From assembly GCA_026545765.1 (NCBI GenBank), contig JAIFAC010000164.1, positions 62,001 through 126,000 of the forward strand: DNA of 64,000 bases, read 5' to 3'. Positions 58,995-64,000 of the stretch are shown piece after piece. Below the pieces are notes generated by a model, which saw nothing but the letters and a program-made list of their open reading frames with translations, had not been told where the DNA came from and did no database searches. Both the position numbers and the translations under genes were made by a program. This DNA comes from Plantago major. Taxonomy: Eukaryota; Streptophyta; Magnoliopsida; Lamiales; Plantaginaceae. Numbering within the stretch: the first letter of the stretch is position 1; each line of letters starts with the position of its first letter.

Positions 58995-59012
58995 TGGTAT
59001 CGAGGCAGAGGT
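58995..59012 (+). promoter_or_regulatory. Primer-binding site, initiator Met tRNA type (S copy D)
   Basis: TGGTATCGAGGCAGAGG begins two bases after the LTR end. It fits the usual copia site TGGTATCAGAGC with an A and G missing after TATC, either a mutation or a base-calling loss. Confidence 0.75.
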
Positions 59013-59107
59013 TCACAAGCCTTCAAGACCAACCTAGATCCCCAGATAGGTGAAGGAACTTTGTCCATTTTCGAGGACTATTTAATTTGTGTGTTAAGTG
59101 TGCAGGA

Positions 59108-60841
59108 ATGTCTCTAAGTGATGCACCCGTTCTCAAACCAGAGAACTACGAGAAATGGAAAAATAACATGATGCTGCACCTTGAAGCCATAAGTGACGAA
59201 ATGATCGAAGTGATAAAGAATGGCCCAATAGTTATTCAACAACTTAAACAATTCATGGAAGTTTCTAATGGTAGAGACAGAGATCAAAGCGAAGGATCTT
59301 CACAAACTGATGCGTCAACAAGTGGGAGATATACTAGTCAAGTTATTTACGAACCAAAGCCCAGAGAACTCTGGACATCGGAAGATGCCAAGAGAAATCG
59401 TCTGGATGGTCAAGCTCGTAATATCATCATCAGATCAACACCTGAGCACATATAGTGTAAACTGTGGGGTGCTAAAACGGCGAAAGTTGCCTGGCAACTG
59501 ATTGAAGAAATCTGCGGGCGAGAAAACCAAAGAAAACAAGTTCGAAGTTCTCAAGTTGAAATTTCAAAATTTCAAACAAGGACCCACTGAAACTCTGGAA
59601 GAACTTGATTTTAGATTTACCACTCTCATGAGTGATATGGCAGCACTTGGGGAAAGCAACAGATACTCCCAGTCAGAAAAGATTAAGACTATTGTCAAAA
59701 GTCTTAACCAAAACTGGGAGCATACTAAATTCTTTTATTTTAACCAAGGAATGCCAAATATCACTCCAGTGGAACTCTTCTCACATCTTGCTACGGTTGA
59801 TTATGAGACAACACAAAGAGAACAAACAACCTAAAAGTTGCGAATATTGCTCTAATTGCTCAAGGAACTTCAAAAGAAGAAAAGCAAGGAAGAGATCGAG
59901 GATGCTCTTGCCAAAGCAAATGAGCAAATATGTCACGAGAAATTGAGAGAAGAAAAGCCAAAGAGAAGTCAAAAGCATCTAGTTTCAAACTATCACCAAG
60001 ACAAAATATGCAAAGCTCGCTGAACAAGCCAGCTCAGAAAGCATCATGTACTGAGATAGTAGAAATTGAAAACGATATCTGTTTCTATTGTCAGAAACCG
60101 GGTCACTTCAAGAAGGATTGTCCTGCCTTCAACAAACTAAGGACAGGTGACAAGAAAGATAGAAGAATCTTCAGAAGAAGCCAGAAATCTTTATTCACTG
60201 AAGAAAGAAAGAAAATCCAAACTCAACTGGATGCTCTAGACTTTGAGACAGATTCTGAAGATGACAATTCAGATGACTCAACCTTACCATCACCAGAATT
60301 ATGTGGAGTTACTCATGATATAATCGACTTCGGCCTCAAGAAGAATGAAATGTGTGGAGTTGCTGAAATTGACGGTCCAGACATCTCTAACATAGAAATC
60401 TGTCTTATGGCTGATGAGGTAACACATACTTCTTGTTATACTTATGAAAGTGATGAAGAAGAAATAAAAGATCTAGAAAATCTCAGGAAAGATCTTGACA
60501 TCTATGAAAGAGAATTTCTAATGATCCGAGCTAGAGCCGAAAATCTTGAAGAAGAAAAGAATTCTCTTGCAAAGGAAAATTCTCAATTAGTTAAGATATC
60601 TGAGAAAAAGGATGCTGAAAATGCATTTCTCAAAGCTCAGATATCTGAAACTGAAAAGTCACATAAAGAAGCAATGGCTGAATTACGAAAGAAATATGAA
60701 GATCTTCTTTCTGAGAACAAGGAACTCAAAAAGAAAGAATTATCTTTTCAATCATATGCCAAAGCTAGTGACACTCTTACTGAAGTACAATCTTACTTAA
60801 GAGATCCTTCAGAAAAGAAAGGACTTGGGCTGAATACATGA
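59108..60841 (+). pseudogene. S copy D gag (capsid and zinc knuckle, broken)
   Basis: ATG at 59108: MSLSDAPVLKPENYEKWKNN is a typical copia gag start. It continues with GRDRDQSEGSSQTDAST and KRNRLDGQARNIIIRSTPEH, then stops at 59453. The capsid core goes on in the next frame (VLKLKFQNFKQGPTETLEEL, DFRFTTLMSDMAALG, 59502-59834). After another slip near 59900, the last block (59930-60841) holds the zinc knuckle CFYCQKPGHFKKDC (C-X2-C-X4-H-X4-C), an acidic region with CGVTHDIIDFGLK, and a long Lys/Glu coiled coil (LRKKYEDLLSENKELKKKEL). The long coiled-coil tail fits Sirevirus-type gag. It packages the RNA in life. Confidence 0.85.
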
Positions 60842-61863
60842 TTGTTCTATCACTCAATAAGAGTGAGGAAAGAAGAACATTTGTAAGTACTCAAAGAAGA
60901 TGGTTCCCATGCAATCTATAGTATCGGTCGAAGACGAAGATTGTTGACAAAGGAAAGGCGATTGACTAAACCTTTGTGGGAAAACAAATCAAAACAAAAC
61001 TGTTGCACGTCTCGAAAAGAAACACAACACCGAAAAGTGTAAACACCACAGGCTATGTCTCTCAAAAGGGTAGAATTGCGAGCCGCAAATTCTCTCATGT
61101 CACTTTTTATGGAAAGAAATTCGATCAACCAGAGACTAGCAAAGTCACGAGAAAAGATCTCGATAGCTTCAAGTGCTCAAACGGTATTGCTATAAAGGCA
61201 TCGGAAACAACTTGCTCATGAATACAAACAGAGCAAGAACGATGGCTAAAGGCTAGAATTGCTCAAAGTAATTATCAAGTGGAAGTTGAATCAAGCCACC
61301 GAAAATCAATGTTAGGCTAGAAGAAACCTGGCAAGGAAAGCTAAGTTTGCTGAAAAGCAAACTCAGAAACCTGACAGGTATCTGAAAGCACCAAATGGAG
61401 CACCTAGGAACACATCAAGGAAGAAAATAATTCTTAATAATGATAATCATTCAATTAGAATTCTCTTTATGTTCCTATCGACAAAAGAATGTTCCAAGGA
61501 AATTCATTCAAAATGGATTCCTACCGAAGATTGTTTAGTCCTGATGGTTCCAATCAGAATTGAGAACCTAATCTCCTGCTCCTCAGTGTGCGAATGCTTC
61601 CGGACTAAAGCACAATGGCTATTTGATAGTGGACGCGAAAGCACATGACAGAGACAAAGCAAATCGTCGATTACAAAGCTTGCAACACGTGACCGTATAT
61701 CGATTTGGAGGAGAATTAAATCCCTCTCGATTTGGCAACGCCAAATTGGGAACATTAACAATCACCGACGTACACATGTTAAGGATTTGAAATATAATCT
61801 ATTTAGCATGAGCCGTTTGCACAAAGGTTTTATCAGAAATTCAAAGCAAAATACGCAAACTAA
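60842..61863 (+). pseudogene. S copy D gag-protease region, heavily decayed
   Basis: No frame stays open for more than about 80 codons. The protease motif WLFDSGRES is readable at 61617 (usual copia form WLFDSGCS), so the catalytic DSG is intact, but stops and shifts follow within ten codons. Upstream text rich in Lys/Thr looks like linker. Indel density is much higher than in the flanking gag and integrase parts. Confidence 0.6.
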
Positions 61864-63194
61864 TTGACAATGAGTCAAAGCGGCATACCTTGGTTGCTCG
61901 GCGGAAAGGCATCTTTATGTTGCCGATTGGACATCCGCACAATCAACCAAGAATGTCTCATGGTGAGTCAATCGTCACGTAAGGGCACCGTTATGGCACA
62001 AAAGAATGAGTCACTTGAACTTCAAAACTTTGAACAAACTTGCCAAGAAAGAGTTAGTGGATGGCCTTCCCAAAACATCTTTCAGAAAGGATGGTGTCTG
62101 TTCTGCATGTCAGATGGGGAAACAATCCAAAATCTCTTTCAAGTCCAAAACTAGACACTCTAGTGTTAGACCACTGCAACTACTACATATGGATCTTTTG
62201 GAATCATCTATAACTAGTTATGCAGGAAAGAAATATGGTCTGGTTGTTGTAGATGACTTCTCAAGATTCACTTGGTTTGTATTTCTGAAACACAAATCTG
62301 ATGCCAGGGTGGAGATACCAAACTTGCTGAAAAAGCTTGAAGTCATGAAAAATGACAAGGTATGTGCAATCGTAAGCACTATGGTACTGAGTTTGTCAAC
62401 CAGTACATAAAGGATTTTTGTACCTGCAAAGGTATACAACACCAACTTTCCTCTGTAAGAACACCTCAACAAAATGGTGTTGCAGAAAGGAAAAACAGAA
62501 CCTTAAAGAAGCTGCAAGGACGATGCTAGTTGACACTGAAATAAGTGAAGTTTATTGGGTTGAAGTCAGAACACAAACCTACACTCGTAATGTATGTTTG
62601 ATAAACAAACACCATGACAAGACCCCTTATGAAATCTTGGTTGGTAGACCCCCTAATATCAAACATCTGAGAGTATTTGGTTGTAGATGTTTTGTTCTAA
62701 ACAATGGAAAAGATTATCTGAAAACATTTCAACCAAAGGCAGATGAAGGTGTATTTCTTGGTTATTCCACGATTAGCAAAGCCTACAGAATTTACAACAA
62801 AAGAACAAAGAAAATTGAAGAATCAATTCATGTTGTATTCTATGAAGGAAGTAAGAAAAAACCTCCTAATGATGAACTCTCAGAAAGGTTCAAAGAATTA
62901 ATGTTGAGGGATTCTGAAGAAGAGTCCTCAGAAAGGAGAAACATCATTATGGAAATTGAGGATGACTCTGACGTAGAAAAGCTTGATATGCCTAGTAACA
63001 ACAAGATGACTCACAAACATGATGAAGAATTTCCTATGAAACTTCCAGAAATGGAAACTGAAGATATTCATCATGAAGCTATCTCTGGAAATAATCTCTC
63101 TGAAAGACATGTTCCAGATAGCTCAAACATTGTACAAGTGTCAGACATTAATTGCCCTTCTGAGGAGCAAAATGTCTTAGAATCGAAAAAGTAT
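61864..63194 (+). pseudogene. S copy D integrase and linker (broken)
   Basis: The pre-integrase zinc region (SHLNFKTLNKLAKKELVDGL, CSACQMGKQSKISFKSKT) starts near 62000. The core has LLHMDLLESS (first catalytic Asp) and VVVDDFSRFTWFVFLKHKS, then a slip near 62360. The C-terminal part of the core follows: RTPQQNGVAERK can be read across frames near 62460. In 62418-63299 a long frame reads EAARTMLVDTEISEVYW, INKHHDKTPYEILVGRPPNI, HLRVFGCRCFVLNNGKDYLK and the chromatin-facing tail with KADEGVFLGYSTISKAYRIY. The acidic linker leads to RT. Integrase joins the cDNA to host DNA. Confidence 0.85.
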
Positions 63195-64000
63195 CAAATT
63201 AAAATCCCAAAGGATTCACATTCAAATCATTTGGATATTGATCCTACTAGCACTAAACCTATGATGAGATGGATCAAGGATCATCCCGCAAAGATGTGAT
63301 TGGACCGATTAATCAAGGTGTTAGGACTAGGAGAGCAATAGTGAAAATGCTAATTCTCTCTTTGGATGTTTCATCTCAAATATTGAACCTAAAATATAGA
63401 AGAAGCATTAGGAGACCAAGACCGGATCTCTGCAATGCAAGAAGAGTTCGATCAATTTGAGAGAAACAAAGTCCGGAAACTAGTTCCATTTGTGGAAGTA
63501 ATATCTGATTGGAACTAAATGGGTTTTCGTAAACAAAATGAATGAATCAGTGAAATAACCGTAAACAAAGCAAGATTGGTTGCCAAGGATTTACCTGCAT
63601 CAAGGCTTAGATTTTGATGAGTCATATGCACCGTTGCGATTGATGCAATAAGACTCTTTCTAGCCTTTCACTCATAAAGATTTTAAAGTTTATCGATGGA
63701 TGTCAAAAGTGCATTCTTGAACGGTGAACTTGCGTAAGAAGTTTATGTTGAGAAACCACCTGGCTTTGAAGTTTCCTCAGAAAGTAGAATGGTCTATAAA
63801 CCACAGAAAGCTCTGTATGGACTGAAACAGGCTCCAAGAGCATGGTATGACACTTTGGCCAAATACCTTCTGGAAAGTGGTTTCAAGAAAGGTGAAGTTG
63901 ATAAAACTTTATTTACCTTAAATCATGATGGGAAACTACTCTTAGTTCAAGTATATGTTGATGACATCATATTTGGATCTAAGGACAAGCAACTTTGTAA
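63195..64000 (+). pseudogene. S copy D reverse transcriptase, cut by the window end
   Basis: Same sequence as 48895-49700 of copy C with many single-base and two-base differences. These break it into short frames: slips near 63290, 63340, 63390, 63510, 63640, 63670 and 63690. Readable pieces include [30 protein letters not shown] and [10 protein letters not shown] at the end. Note APRAWY here, the usual family form, against ALRAWY in copy C. RNase H and anything downstream lie outside the window. Confidence 0.85.

Noticed and set aside
1-64000. tRNA, rRNA, CRISPR or bacterial-type operons
   Set aside because: Nothing with the needed cloverleaf, rRNA core or regularly spaced repeat pattern was seen; the window is plant nuclear DNA.

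Overview
This window looks like a stretch of plant nuclear genome, most likely from an eudicot. The evidence is plant L1-type LINEs with a zf-RVT tail, a Tat-type Ty3/gypsy element with an antisense extra ORF, Sirevirus-like Ty1/copia elements with a second ORF behind pol, GT-AG introns and AT-rich spacers. I cannot name the species. Only about the first 9.3 kb is recognisable host DNA. It holds one candidate host gene, a two-exon small secreted protein at 230-1870, and beside it a full-length but dead LINE on the minus strand (2097-8502) framed by a near-perfect 16-bp target-site duplication (TSD). No rRNA, tRNA or CRISPR was seen.

From 9302 to the end the window is nested and rearranged transposable elements. 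I use working names. S is the Sirevirus-like copia family (LTR about 1.6 kb, TGTTAG...CCAACA). G1 is a gypsy-like family with a 2.2-kb LTR (TGTGACACC...GGGGCGTTACA) and almost no interior left. G2 is a 749-bp solo LTR. T is the Tat-lineage element. In order: half an S LTR (9302-10017); G1 LTR (10018-11020) hit by T (11021-23618, minus); a second, 5'-truncated LINE (23619-28155, plus) carrying a 0.7-kb internal tandem duplication; a G1 remnant (28156-30321); S copy A (30322-37828, minus); S copy B (37829-46189, plus) whose 3' UTR carries two solo LTRs with perfect TSDs; a complete G1 LTR (46190-48423, minus); S copy C (about 48875-57374, plus: RT, RNase H, hairpin array, post-pol ORF); one S LTR (57375-58992); and S copy D (58993 to window end: PBS, gag, protease, integrase, RT).

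In the S family the gag-pol part supplies replication enzymes. The large post-pol ORF, in the position of a Sirevirus env-like gene, is present three times (A, B, C). It appears to contain five short GT-AG introns that cut a variable region into small exons of conserved length (102-108, 102-110 and 153 nt) across clearly diverged copies. Upstream of it in copy C lies an array of five stem-loops with a constant ACGGG loop and covarying stems, then TATA-like boxes. These are the most unusual features here. The two halves of one S LTR at 9302-10017 and 45449-46189 share the TSD GATCA around G1 ends but sit in opposite orientations, which points to an inversion.

Every TE coding region carries stops, frameshifts or lost catalytic residues, so none looks autonomous. 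Some small indels (CAG read as CG) may be sequencing errors in methylated CHG sites rather than real decay.
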